64,000 nt of DNA from Pseudomonas sp. ANT_H4 (GCF_008369295.1 NZ_VOBG01000014.1:62001-126000), one strand, 5' to 3'; counted from the stretch's first letter, positions 43,852 to 55,000 are shown. A program made the numbers and translations. Notes: a model not told the origin generated them from the letters alone.

Positions 43852-44532
43852 TCAGTTGCGTGGGTTCCAGGCGCCGGCGTTGATGCCGTCTACCAGACGA
43901 TTGATCGCTTCGCGCATGGCCAGGTCGAGGACCTTGCCATTGAGGGTGGAGTCGTAGCTGGCGGTGCCGCCGAAGCCGATCACTTCACGGTTGGACAGCG
44001 CGTATTCACCGGCGCCCTGGGTGGAATACACCACTTCGGAGGTACTGATGTTGACGATGTTCAACGCGACTTTGGCGTAGGCCACTTGGGTCTTGCCACG
44101 GCCGAGGATGCCGAACAGCTGGCGGTCGCCGGTCTCTTTGCGGCCGAACTCGGTTACATCGCCGGTCACCACGTAGTCAGCGCCCTTGAGCTTTTGCACG
44201 GTGCCTTTGATCGCGGCTTCCTGGGAGATTTCACCCATGTTGTCGCGGTCCAGCACGCTGAAGCGGTTGGTCTGCTGCAGGTGGGTGATCAGGATGGTCT
44301 TGGCCTGGCCACCGAGGCGGTCAACGCCGTCGGAGAAGATGCCGCGCATGTAGCTGGAGCGGTTATCGAACTTGCCCACGGCAATCGGCACGCGCACGCC
44401 GGAATAGGCGATGTTGGCGCTGGCGACTTGTTCCACCGGCATCGCGCGGTTGCTCTCCGTGGCACAACCGGCCACGGTCAGCAGCGCTGCGGCGGTGAAG
44501 CCCGACAGCAGGATTTTGGACAGTGTTTTCAC
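43852..44532 (-). CDS. CsgG/HfaB-family lipoprotein
   Basis: A 226-residue lipoprotein (lipobox TVAGC). CsgG family features: VAVGKFDNRS-like start, NRFSVLDRDNM, and the central AAIKGTVQKLKGADYVVTGDVTEFGRK. CsgG proteins form outer-membrane secretion pores for curli subunits or act in holdfast anchoring, but no curlin or holdfast genes are here. First gene of the CsgG-DUF4810-DUF799 operon. Confidence 0.83.
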   Translation of the reverse strand: MKTLSKILLSGFTAAALLTVAGCATESNRAMPVEQVASANIAYSGVRVPIAVGKFDNRSSYMRGIFSDGVDRLGGQAKTILITHLQQTNRFSVLDRDNMGEISQEAAIKGTVQKLKGADYVVTGDVTEFGRKETGDRQLFGILGRGKTQVAYAKVALNIVNISTSEVVYSTQGAGEYALSNREVIGFGGTASYDSTLNGKVLDLAMREAINRLVDGINAGAWNPRN

Positions 44533-44573
44533 AGGGTGCTCCTAGAGTGAGAAATCGGGTGCAGCAGGTAACG

Positions 44574-45167
44574 CTAGCGGGACGGAATATCGCGTAAGTC
44601 ATCGACAATGAAGCGGCTCAACAAACCGGTGTAGAAAGGCTCCACACTGGAATTGCCGGTGTTAGTCAGCGCACCGGCCATGGTTTTCAAATTCTGCCAG
44701 TCGCCTTTGTAACCTTTGGGCATCAGCCCTTGGCGCGCCTGGGAAAAGTGCAGTATCTCGGCGCCGGCCTTTTTGATCTTGACCGAATAGTTAAAGTCGA
44801 CACTGGCGAGGATGGTGTGGTCGTCAACGATGGCCGTCATGAAGCCGCCTTGGGTATCTTGAATACGTCGCGTATAGATAACGTCCACACCCAGCAGGTA
44901 ATCCGCACTTTCCTTGCTGGTGGCGTAGCGCTTGGCCTTGAGCAGGCGGTCGATCAAGTCGACGCCCAATTGCTGGCGGACCTTGTCATCCGGCAAAAAA
45001 CGTTCGTTCTTGCCCACCACATCAACGTCAAAGGTGTCGAGCCAGTAGGTAGCGGTCTTGGGAATGGTTACCGGCGCCGGAGAAATGTAGTACTCGGGCT
45101 TGGAGGCACAGCCGGCCAAAAAAGAGAGGGCCAGGAGTAAGGCAAAGACGCGCATGTATGAATTCAT
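44574..45167 (-). CDS. hypothetical lipoprotein
   Basis: A 197-residue predicted lipoprotein (lipobox LSFLAGC). No family recognised; features seen are a conserved-looking aromatic strand region (YWLDTFDVDVVGKNERFLPDDKVRQQL) and a helical middle. Start ATG at 45167 or 45155. It precedes the CsgG-like gene by 41 bp on the same strand and probably belongs to its operon. Confidence 0.65.
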   Translation of the reverse strand: MNSYMRVFALLLALSFLAGCASKPEYYISPAPVTIPKTATYWLDTFDVDVVGKNERFLPDDKVRQQLGVDLIDRLLKAKRYATSKESADYLLGVDVIYTRRIQDTQGGFMTAIVDDHTILASVDFNYSVKIKKAGAEILHFSQARQGLMPKGYKGDWQNLKTMAGALTNTGNSSVEPFYTGLLSRFIVDDLRDIPSR

Positions 45168-45266
45168 CCCTGAAAAGTATCCGCGTTGTAACGGCTGCCG
45201 CATTTTACGGGGTTAAGAGGGGTTCTCAAGGTGTTTCGGTCCAAGCTCCAGGGGAGCATCACACCG

Positions 45267-45743
45267 TCACTGGTTCGGGCACTTCAACTCGGTTGGCCGG
45301 ATATACACCTTGAACGCCGTGTTGCCCTGCGCGTCCTGATACGAATGCTCCTGATAGATCTTGTGCTTGCGCATGTTACTGATCAGCTCCGGCTCTCCAC
45401 AGGCCAGGGCTTCCAGCTTTTGCTGCAGCTCCTGCTGGCCCTGGGCTTTTTGCGCAGCGCCCAGGCTGTCGGCGGCAAAGTTGACCCGGTAGCGATAAAA
45501 CAGCGTGTAGCCGTACACCAGCTGGATGCTTTCGAGGGTAGTGGCGGCGTCTACCTGTTTGGGCAGGGTGGTTCGAGTCAGATTATCGAAGTAAGCGGTG
45601 AGTTGGGTCAGGTACTCAACCTCTTTTTTCTGCCCGTTGAAGGAGACAAAACGGCCGATGATCACAATGACCACCACGGCGCCTATCGACCAATAAAAGT
45701 TGCGAGCACTTCTCTTTTTCTTTGGGCTGAGCTTCATCAGCAT
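45267..45743 (-). CDS. hypothetical membrane-anchored protein
   Basis: A 158-residue protein with one N-terminal membrane segment (FYWSIGAVVVIVIIGRFV) after a short basic cytoplasmic tail, then a helical outer domain. Start ATG at 45743 preceded by GGAG. No family recognised. First in a row of same-strand genes with the lipoproteins downstream. Confidence 0.6.
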   Translation of the reverse strand: MLMKLSPKKKRSARNFYWSIGAVVVIVIIGRFVSFNGQKKEVEYLTQLTAYFDNLTRTTLPKQVDAATTLESIQLVYGYTLFYRYRVNFAADSLGAAQKAQGQQELQQKLEALACGEPELISNMRKHKIYQEHSYQDAQGNTAFKVYIRPTELKCPNQ

Positions 45744-45762
45744 GGGTGGAGAACTCCATAAC

Positions 45763-45783
45763 AATAGGGTCAGACTACCTATT
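45763..45783. repeat. imperfect palindrome AATAGGGTCAGACTACCTATT (RAYT-type), copy 1
   Basis: A relative of the sequences at 46485-46506 and 47321-47340, here in the space between the membrane protein and the ComJ-like gene. Confidence 0.65.
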
Positions 45784-45986
45784 CAACGTGGCCAGACGTC
45801 GTTGTTTTCTACCGATCGTATTGCTTAAAACGCATAACTCGCCTTAAGCATTACCCCCTCGGTATCAAACCCGCTGCGCGATGGGTGTGATTTGCTGGAT
45901 GTCATCAGTCGCCGACTCAATGCCGATCCATCCTGAGTAAAAGCCGGGCGGCCTGGGTGCCGCCCGATTTATAGTCGTAAACACGC

Positions 45987-46460
45987 TTAAGTGGCGGGCA
46001 CCGCATCAAGATCAAAATCATCCTGGCCGTTAATTTCAGCATCTGCCCTCAGCACTTCAAACCCACAGGCCCCTTTGTTCAAGCGGACATTTATCTCGCA
46101 CACCCCATCTAAAGAAGGGCTGATAAATTCGACCTGAAGGGCATAGTTTCCTTCTGGTAGCTCTAGAGGAATGACATCTGAGAGGCTACCGATTTCAACA
46201 TTTTTGTCTTTTACAGTGAACGGAACTCTAAATGCCCGCACCACCCCAGCGCTCAAAGGCGGTTTTTCTTCATTGATGAAAAGATTAATTTTATGATCCC
46301 CTTCATCAACCAAAGTTTTAAAGGAAGCGCTTCCTACCCTCCAAGCAAATCCTTGCGAATAGCTCCGATCACTCCAATCGTTATACGGATGATCGAGCGA
46401 GCTTAAAAATACACAAATTTGTGAGTACGACACATACGCGCCCTCTTCAAACCTTGCCAT
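45987..46460 (-). CDS. ComJ-like nuclease inhibitor (likely immunity protein)
   Basis: A 157-residue soluble protein. YVSYSQICVFLSSLDHPYNDWSD...GFAWRVGSASFKTL is the pattern of ComJ, the Bacillus inhibitor of the DNA-entry nuclease NucA. In polymorphic-toxin loci, ComJ-like proteins serve as immunity against DNases. Start ATG 46460 with AAGGTG upstream. No nuclease of the NucA type is adjacent, so it looks like an orphan immunity gene in the array downstream of the fhaB-like toxin. Low-GC base use. Confidence 0.75.
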   Translation of the reverse strand: MARFEEGAYVSYSQICVFLSSLDHPYNDWSDRSYSQGFAWRVGSASFKTLVDEGDHKINLFINEEKPPLSAGVVRAFRVPFTVKDKNVEIGSLSDVIPLELPEGNYALQVEFISPSLDGVCEINVRLNKGACGFEVLRADAEINGQDDFDLDAVPAT

Positions 46461-46484
46461 CAGCGCCACACCTTAAATCATGGG

Positions 46485-46506
46485 AAATAGGGGTCAGACC
46501 ACTATT
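46485..46506. repeat. RAYT palindrome AAATAGGGGTCAGACCACTATT, copy 2
   Basis: Left flank of the transposase gene; inverted mate at 47321-47340. Confidence 0.75.
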
Positions 46507-47200
46507 CTTCTAACTCACATTTTTTTGGACGTCCGGCTATACCCCGAGAAACTCTTTTACCTAATGCCTGTGCGACCTCTGAAGCAAACTTCTTACCACC
46601 CAAAACGTAATTGCCGTTTGTAGATAGTCGAATTTTCTCTATTAGCTCAGGGGAAAGCCGGTCTTTGAATATAGACTGGTAAGCTTCTGCTCGTTGCGAA
46701 ATATTGCTGCCTAAGCTTCTATAAACCGGATGCGGGCTGATAAAATCTGATGGCTCGCACTGTGCGTTCACTCTATAGCTGGTCCAACGATACTCGCCCG
46801 GGTGAGCAACCATACCCGCTCTAACCGGGTTCATTTCTATATATCGATAGCAAGCCAAAACATAGTCGTCTTGCTGAACCAAGCAAGAGCGAAAGCGTCC
46901 TTCCCAAAGAGTGCCCGTTCGTTGATATGTTCGATTTACATATTGGACGTAACGCTGCCCCAGCCCTTTCATAAGTAAACCAGCTCCTGCACAGCAGGCA
47001 GGAGTCAATAACAAATGCACGTGGTTTGTCATCAGGCACAATGCGTGGACTTTACAGCCATACATTTCAGCAAGCACAGTTAAGTTATCAATGTAAAAAA
47101 GATAGTCGTCATCTGAATAAAAACATGCAGACCTGTTATTTCCCCGCTGAATAATATGCAATGGGATATCTGGCAATAAAACTCTAGGACGTCGAGGCAT
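46502..47200 (-). mobile_element. REP-associated tyrosine transposase (RAYT)
   Basis: A 232-residue Y1 transposase of the IS200-like RAYT group: LHIIQRGNNRSACF at the N-terminus, the HUH metal motif NHVHLLL (His 60 and His 62) and the conserved YRYIEMNPVRAGMV; a tail with a bipartite KxGRPKK-like motif. Start ATG at 47200. Flanked by GGTCAGACC palindromes. It is a single-copy domesticated-type transposase that mobilises palindromes of its own kind; the ones at the flanks differ from the REPs elsewhere in the window. Confidence 0.88.
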
Positions 47201-47320
47201 AGAAAACTCATAACTGGACAAGAGTTTTTAGCTTAGCCGCCTATCACGAGGGCGACAAAAACAGAACAATTACAAAAAATAAATCATGTTTTTAAAGAGC
47301 AACTCTGCCAGCCTTAAAAC

Positions 47321-47340
47321 GTGGTCTGACCCCTATTTTC
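47321..47340. repeat. RAYT palindrome GTGGTCTGACCCCTATTTTC, copy 3 (inverted)
   Basis: Right flank of the transposase gene, inverted relative to copy 2. Confidence 0.75.
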
Positions 47341-47347
47341 CTGCTCG

Positions 47348-47521
47348 CTATATGGAAGCCTCTATCAATTCATAAAGATCTTCATAATCCAGGCCGGTTG
47401 AAGCGAATGACTCCTTGAGGCTCTCAAGCCAAGCCAAGCTATCCATCAATTTGTCCTCGGCGGCATAGGGGTCAAAGCAATGGGGACGGTCAACGGGGGC
47501 GGATTTATTTAATCGACTCAT
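47348..47521 (-). CDS. possible 57-residue acidic protein, unknown
   Basis: ATG at 47521 to TAG at 47348-47350. The peptide is acidic and helical (KLMDSLAWLESLKESF; DYEDLYELIEASI) and has believable codon use, so it may be real, for example a small immunity-array protein, or a fragment. The first codons lie within an inverted repeat and no good ribosome site is visible (AAACTCCAG before ATG). No family recognised. Confidence 0.45.
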   Translation of the reverse strand: MSRLNKSAPVDRPHCFDPYAAEDKLMDSLAWLESLKESFASTGLDYEDLYELIEASI

Positions 47522-47562
47522 CTGGAGTTTTTTTAAATTTAATATTTAAATAAATCCGTCCC
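47496..47562. repeat. inverted repeat GGGGCGGATTTATTT / AAATAAATCCGTCCC
   Basis: Fifteen-base arms, near-perfect, separated by about 37 bases of A/T-rich DNA. Different sequence from the GGTCAGACC palindromes; probably a second RAYT-related palindrome. Confidence 0.6.
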
Positions 47563-47574
47563 TTTTACGCTATT

Positions 47575-48057
47575 TTATTCGGGAGGACGCTCAAAAAGCA
47601 TCTCTAAAAACGCTGAAAAGGAAGACGCAACAAAAGATAATTCGTCATCGCTACCGGGAGATGCTTCATGATGCCACATCACTACGCCTGGATCTTCAGA
47701 CTGACGGTTCTCACGATAATCAAAACAGAGCGCATCGCCATTCCCTAGCACCGAAAAAATAATCAAACCTTGAACAAAATCCTCGGGTGGGTGTTGATAC
47801 TTCATCTCCATTGTTTCAAATGAGCCCTCGATTTCACCGAAAGGCAAAAACATACCGGCGCTGCTCGTGACATCTACTCCGAGGAGACGATTATAAAACT
47901 TAAAAACGGGCTTATTCAAAATAAACGCGCCATTAAACCCTATTGAAATCTTTTTGTATTTTTCAGGAAAAACTACACCTGCCAGTGTTTCAAACGCTGC
48001 TATTTCAGCAGCATCACCTTGACCATAATACGAATCAAAACTTACGCCTGCGATCAT
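47575..48057 (-). CDS. SMI1/KNR4-family immunity protein
   Basis: A 160-residue soluble protein with SMI1/KNR4 features: EIAAFETLAGVVFPEKYKK near the N-terminus (the usual E..LP..Y pattern), NGAFI, the LPFGEI centre, and GNGDALCFDYR, then a run of acidic residues. This superfamily provides immunity to many polymorphic toxins. The gene begins one base after the stop of the fhaB-like toxin gene, so it should be its immunity partner. A/T-rich relative to the toxin N-terminal part. Confidence 0.82.
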   Translation of the reverse strand: MIAGVSFDSYYGQGDAAEIAAFETLAGVVFPEKYKKISIGFNGAFILNKPVFKFYNRLLGVDVTSSAGMFLPFGEIEGSFETMEMKYQHPPEDFVQGLIIFSVLGNGDALCFDYRENRQSEDPGVVMWHHEASPGSDDELSFVASSFSAFLEMLFERPPE

Positions 48058-48058
48058 T

Positions 48059-49048
48059 TTATTGCCCCTTGCTCATCGATTCCCACCCGACGTGGCGCGC
48101 ACCATTATGGAAAGCCTCGGGAACCAGTTGCATCCTACCGGTATCCTGATGGTGATGCCAAGTATACCCAGGGATCTTATCCTGACCACCGCGGATTGCT
48201 TTTAGCTGTACGTCCGTGAATGCGGAACTTGGAACGGCACCACTATCTATCTGCGTTCGCAGGTCACGGGTGGCCATCCTTAACTGCCCATCGTAACTGG
48301 CAGCTCGAAACTCGCTGATATTTATATGTGTGTCGAATCTCGTAACATCATCAAATATAGGGAAGCCTTTGTTATCAAAGACTACGCGTGCATTTGAACC
48401 ATCTGGCAGCACAATATCCTTATGCATTCCCGCCAGTTTCACATTAGGCATCCCCGACGGCGGAACAGTCGTAGATAACACATTATCGGCACCATATTTA
48501 TCGCTCAATTCCTCCCGTATATTTCGGGAGTCATAAGGCACATCGCCGAGATTACCTTGGATCGAACAACTCCCTGCATTACAGGTATAACAAGGCCCGG
48601 TGTTATGCACCCAAGTGCTTAGCTTCCCGACATAAAACGTATGCCCAATATCCACCGTCAGGTTGTATGTCTTTCCCTGCGACTGCAGCAGCTTTATGGA
48701 TACCACGGAGATCGAAGCATCTTGCGTAGCACCATCCCCCAACGATTGCAGCTGATCGCCCGGTTTGAGCTCTATCAGTGGCACAAAGCCTTTGCGCGCC
48801 GGGACGTAGAATGGATGGCCCGGGGTGACTTGCAAGGTCTCTGTTGTACCTTCGCCTGCAGCGCCGTTTTTCACCAGCGTCAGCTGATAAATCGGCTGGT
48901 CTGTTCGAATGTGGGTAGCGGAAACCTTGGAGGCGAATGGCTCACCTCCCTCTTCAGGTTTGGTCCAGACGATATCGCCCACCTTGAGTGCATCAATGGC
49001 TCGCTCACCATCAGGAGTGGCAACCATCGTCCCAGCAGCAAAACAGCA
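48059..49048 (-). other. Hint plus WHH nuclease toxin module of the exoprotein
   Basis: Hint domain encoded by 48602-49048 (CCFAAGTMVA; VTPGHPFYVP; HTFYVGKLSTWVHN, ending in the processing-site His-Asn) and nuclease by 48059-48601 (IPGYTWHHHQDTG; FHNGARHVGW). The toxin part has lower GC than the stalk region, as usual for exchanged toxin tips. Confidence 0.82.
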
Positions 49049-52000
49049 GGGGCTATAGCCAGCTAATTTCGCCTGAGCTTGGTTGGCAAACTGTTCGGTG
49101 CCCTTGCCGGCCGCGGCATCTATGCCTTTACCTGCAACAGACTCGAGACCTTTACCAGCAACCGTTTCAGCCGCCTTCCCTGCAATAGCCTCCGTACCTT
49201 TGACCGCCAATACATCCCGCGCAGCCAACTCTTTGATCGCGTTTAAGAGTGTTCCCTTACCTACTCCACCGATAGGCATAAGCTCAGCAAGGAGCTTTAG
49301 ATCGATATTTGAATTGATGCCGCCGCCCACCAATACACGTAGTCGGTCTATTTGCTCTGCTTGGGAAATGGCGTCAGAACTGAGCGCGGCGATTTCAGGG
49401 AGCTTCCTGATAGCCGTACCCTCTCCGTATTGCTCGGCCCACGCATCAGGCACGACCCCCATACCACCGGGTTCATTGTTGTAGGTGGTGTTACTCGAAG
49501 GATTGAATAGCCGCGAGTCTGTGTACTGCTTGTCTGTAGACTTGAACGCAACTACCTGAGCCCCGTTCGCGACAATCGGGCTACCATCTGCCCAGGTCAG
49601 AAGGACTTTCTCGTTTTGCAGCTTAGTGATCACTTCCCGCGCAACACTCAGGTCGTCACCCAATGCCTGCCCCTCAGGGTTGGTAGGGCTGTAGCGGGCA
49701 AGAACTCCTTGGAGCTCATTGTTGGTTTTCTGATCGACTTCACCTCCCGCAACAAACGTCAGGAGAGCGTCCCACTCAAAGCCAGATCGGCTTTTCTTTG
49801 TGGCATCTAGACTCTTGGCCTCCTGAGCCAATCTTTTCTCTTCTTGGACGTGCAATTTCCGGTTGTACGATTGTGCATTCCCAGCGATTTCAGAGCCCAT
49901 GGCGACATCGCCATTAACACTGGCCGCAGCGAGTAAACCCACCAGCTTGGACGCCGCATTGACCAGTCGATCATGCTCTGCTGGATCACTGCTACTGAGC
50001 AGAGGCGACTTATCCAACGCCACAATAAGCGCCTCATTAGCGCCCGCAGCAATCGCCCCCGTTTTGAAGTCGCCGCCCATTGCTTCCGAAAGCAACCCGC
50101 CCACAACGGCGTGCAGTGCTGTTTTACTCAGGCCACTGTCTTGAAGTTTGAAGGCATTGCCAAAATCACCTACGCCTGTGAACGAGGTCGCCTGCAGTAC
50201 ATCGAAAAGGCTGCCCTTCATGGCGTCCTTGAAGCTGCCTTGCCCAAGCGCTTCAGAAAGCGTTCCGCGCACGGCTCCGCCTGCCAATTGGATCGTTCCG
50301 AAACGCCCAATAGCGGCCGGGTCGTTCCAGTGAGGCACTACGCTGGGACCGCTCACTTTGTTGGTAACAGGGTCGCTTTGTGCGCCGAACCAATTGCCAC
50401 TGGCGTAATTCACGAAGCCTGCTGAGGCGCCAGCGATCAGCGATTGCTTCATGCTGTCGCTGCTAAAGGTTTCCTTTAAAGCCGCGCCCAGGTTGCCCTT
50501 GTTGTTTATCGTGCTCACCACGCCGGTGCTGGCAAGAGAGGTCAAAGACGCGGTGGCGATGATGTTTCCTAGACCTGCTGCCGTACCCGCAACTGCCGCC
50601 GTCGTAGACGTTGCAGCTGTAGCCGCCGTCGCAGCAGCCATAGTCGACCCGGCACCCACAGCGCTGCCAGCTGATGCCGCGAGTGCACTGGCAGCACCTG
50701 CCGTCAATACGGTGACGACAATGATGATCGCCAGCATTGCACCTTGGCCAAGGCTGGAATGGCTGTATTTGAAGGAGTCGTGCAGTTCCTTCACATGCCG
50801 CCAATCCACATCCCCACGCTTCTCGGCTTCTTTCAACCAAGCCAACTGTGGATCTGCTTTCACCATCACATCAATCGTCTGGCTGACTGTGTTCTGATCG
50901 ATCTGCTTGATATCAATCTTCAAGCCATCAACGGCCTTAATCGCCAACTGCCCCTGCGCCATCAACTCACTCTGGCGCAGCGTCTCGTCGGTATTGCCTT
51001 TACCCTTGGCGCTGGTCCACGCCAGGTCGCTCTTACTCTTCTCGTGGCTCTCTTGATGCAGGTCCTTGACCGCTTCAAACGTCACCGCGCCGCCGCTGGC
51101 AATCGTCAGATCGTTGCCACTGCTGAGCTTGGCCCGCTGATACAGCTGGTCGCCGCCACTGGCCAATGTCAGGTCACCGCCGGTCTTGATCTCAGTGCCG
51201 ACGTTGGTGACGCGGGTGACTTCATCGCGCTTGGTTTTCTTCGCGCCCCAGCCACCGTTCTCCTTCATGTCATACAAGGTATGCGTGCTGTTCTGCGCCG
51301 CCAGCAAATTCAACTTATCCCCGCTATACAGATAAGCCTCATTGCCCGCACTGATCTTGCTCGCCACAATCGTAGTGTCGCGCCCCGCCTGGCTCGTAAA
51401 GTCCCTGCCCGCCGTCAGCACACTGGCTAACTGCGTGGTCTGCTCATCCGCCGTCTTGATGCGTTTCTTGCCGTGTTTTTCCTTGCCCTCGACGTTGTGC
51501 ATGTCGCTGACCGAGGCGACGTTGAGGTCGCGACCGGCGGCGATGTTGAGGTCTTTGCCGGCGGTGGCGGCGGTGGCGGTGCTGCCGATGATGTTGACGT
51601 CTTGTCCGGCCTGCATGTTGATGCTGCCGCCCGCCGTGACGCTGGCGGCGAGGTTTTTGACGTCGGTGGTGATGCTGGATTTCTCGCCGCCGTCGCGGGT
51701 CTCGTGTTTGACGCTGGTGTCGCTGGCGGCGATGAGGTTTAGGTCGCGGCCGGCGGTGAGGTTGGCGTCGTTGCCAGCGGTGAGGGCGCCGCGGTTGGTG
51801 AGGTCGCGCCCGGCGTCGATGGCGAGGTTTTCGCGGGCGACGATGGTGCCGGCGCCGGTGTCGGTGAGGGTGCGCATGCCGACGCCGTCACGCACCTGGA
51901 TGGCGGTGGTGTCGTTGGTGATGTCGCCTTTAAGCGCCGTGAGGCTGACTTGCTTGCCGCGAATTTCGCCGGCCATGGCGTTGCGAATGCTGTCCTGGGC

Positions 52001-55000
52001 CAGCAGGCTGAGGTTGTTGCCAGCTTCGACCAGGCCGCCGGTGTAGAGGCTGCCGCTGCTGATGGCGGTAAGGTTGTTGCTGGCGCGCAGGGTGCCGACG
52101 TTGATCAGGTCGCCGCCGGTGACCAGGTTGAGGTCGCGGCCCTGGATCAGGCTGTTGCCGCGCACGTTGCGCGAGTCGGCCTGGGCCAGGTACAGCACCG
52201 GCACGAGGACGGTCTGGCCGTCGATGACGCGGTTTTCCATCCACACGATGTCGTGGGTCAGGGCGCCGACTTGCTGGCCGGTGAGGGCCACGCCGAGGCT
52301 CAGGCGCAGGGCGTCTTTGCTGGCCAGGCCGTTGTCCATCAGGTAGCGGAACTGGTCGGCGTCGCTGTAGAGGCCACCGGCGAGGAAGCGTTGGCCGGTT
52401 TGCGCGAGCACGGCGTCGCGGATCAGGCGGGTTTCGTACTGGCCGTCACCGAGCCGGCGCCAGGCGTTGTCGGCGCTGTAGCCGAGCTTGCCGAGCATGT
52501 AGTCGGAGCTGAGGAAGCCTGATACGGAGGTGAACTCGGGGTTGGTCTCGATCAGGTAATGGCTGGTGGGGTCGGCGTTCTTGACGAACAGGCCGTACTC
52601 GCCCTTGGGCAGTTGGAAGGTCGGCGAGGTGGTGGGGTCGACCGGGGCGAACGCGGTGCCGGTGTAGTCCACGGGCACGAAACCGCCGCCTGGGGCTACG
52701 CCCACTACGGGCAATACGCTGCCCGGTGCCTGGGCGCTCGGGTCGTTGGCGTGTTTGCTCAGGTTGATGTTGATGCCGCCGACCGGGATGCCGGTCTGGT
52801 CATCGCCGAGGGTGCCGGTCAACTGGGCCAGGGTGTTGTTGTGCAGTGTGCCGTTTTGCAGGGTACGGGCGACGTTGAGGTTGACGGTGCCGCCCGCTTG
52901 CAGGGTGGCGTCGTAGCCGGGGCCGCCGTTGTTGGTCCAGGTGGTGACGTCGCTTGAGTGGACGAAAGGCAGTCTATTGGGCGAGCGGCTTTTCAGTTCT
53001 TCGAAGCGCGCCTTGTCGAAATGCCCAGCCGCCGTGGCCGCATTGAACGCGGGCACGTCGACATATTGCATGCGTTCAAACAAATCGTCGGAAACGTGAC
53101 CTGGCGTGCCGATGACAAGCTTGCGCTGACCCGTGCGCGTCGCGGCACCCTGGTTGAGCAGGTCACCGGCGGTGATGCTCAGGTCGCCATTGGCGGCCAT
53201 CAGGCTGTAGCGGTTCTGCACATTGTCACCTTGCAGCAGCATGTTTTTGCCAGCCACCAGGCGCGCCGAGACCGAATCCTTGGTCGCCGCCTCAAGGTAC
53301 GTCTCGTAGATGGTGATCTCGCCACGTTCCCAGTTGTCTTTCTCGCCGCAGTGCTGGTGACAGATCCAACTCAAGCTGCCGGTGGTCAGCGTCTGCCCGA
53401 GTTCGAATTCATCTTTGGCGTTTTCGATGAAGCCCGCGTTGATGCCGATCGAGCCTTCGCTTTCCACGGTGCCGGAGCGGTTGCTGAACAGCACGGCACG
53501 CCCGCCATTTACCGCCGCAAAACTCAGGTTGCCCTTGCTGTAGACGTCGCCGTACAGGTTGCTGAAACCATTGCTGCGCAAGGTCATGTCGCCGCCGCTG
53601 AACAGCAGCGTATCGGCAGCATTGGTAATGCCGTTGACGGCGGTGAGGTTCACTGCGCCCTGGGCACCGAGGGTGCCACGGTTGTTGATTTGCGCTGCGG
53701 CGATATCCAGCTGCTGGCGGGCGGTGAGGAAGCCGAGGTTGTCCAGGGTGCCGCCGAGGGTCAGGCGGGCATTGGTGGCCGCCAGACGGCCGCCGTTCTG
53801 GCTGAGGTTGTTGGCTGCGACGGTGAGTGTTTGCAGGGCCGATACGCGGCCGCTGTTGGTCATCTCGCCGGTGGTGATGCTCACGTCACCGTCGCTAAGC
53901 AGCTCGCCGCCGTTGTTCAGGCTCGCCACATCAAGGGTCAAGCCCTTGCCGCTGGCCATGCGGTCGCCGGCCTTGAGGGTCAGGCCCTGGGCGCTCTTGT
54001 AGGTGAGGACTTCGTTGAGTTGTACGCGGCCCAGGCCGTCGACGGTGCCGAACGCCCAGTCGGCGGTGCCCATGCCATTGATAGTGCCTTGGCTGCCGCT
54101 GAGGCTGGCGGTGTTGAGGCGGAACAGGCCGGTGCCGGCGTGTTGGATCTGACCGGCCTGGTTGTTGAGGCTGGCAGCGTCGAGGCGCAATGTCTGGCTG
54201 CCAAATTCGAGGGTGCCGTTCTGGTTATTCAGCGCACCGCTGAGGTTGAGACTGCTGTCGGTGCCGCCCAGGGCGCGCAGTTGCCCGTTGGCGCTGTTGT
54301 CCAGGTTGCCGCCGTTGAGGCTCAGGCCCTGATTGGCTTCGATCAGGCCACCCTGGTTGATAAGAGTATCGCGTGAGGTCAGGTTGAGTTGGTTGCCGCT
54401 GATCTGGCCGCCCGCGCTGTTGTCGAGGGTGGCGCCGCTGACGGTCACCTGCTCTTTGCCGAACAGTTTGCCGCCTCGGTTGGCCAAGGCTTCGACGGTC
54501 AGTTGCAGGTTGCCGACCAGGCTTGCCATCAGGCCGTCGCTGCCGTTGTCGAGCTTGTCAGCGGTGACGGTCAGGCTGTCGCCTTGCACGGTGCCGCCCT
54601 GGTTATCCAGGCGGGCGGTGTGCAGTTCGGTAAGGGCGCCGCCGCTGAGGATCAGGCCTTTGCGGTTGCTCACGTCCTGGCCGCTGTAGCTCAGGCCCCC
54701 GGCGCCGGCCAGCAGTTGGCCGCCGTCATTGTTATTCAGGTGCTGCGCGGCGATATCCAGACGCTTACCGCGCAGGGTGCCACCGTCGTTGTTAAGGGTG
54801 GTGAGATGCTTGACCAATACGCTGCGTTCGCCCGCGTCGATCTGGCCGCCGACGTTGGTCAGCAGGTTGCTGACGTTGAGGGTGATGTCGCCGCCATCGC
54901 TGACCAGCGCGCCCTTGTCGCTGTTGTTGAAGCTCTGCGCCGTCACCTCGACGGTTTGACCAAGCAGAATGCCGGCACTGTTGTCGAAACGCTCACCGCG

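Noticed and set aside
49807..50106. 99-codon minus-strand frame inside the exoprotein gene
   Set aside because: A frame shadow of the exoprotein.
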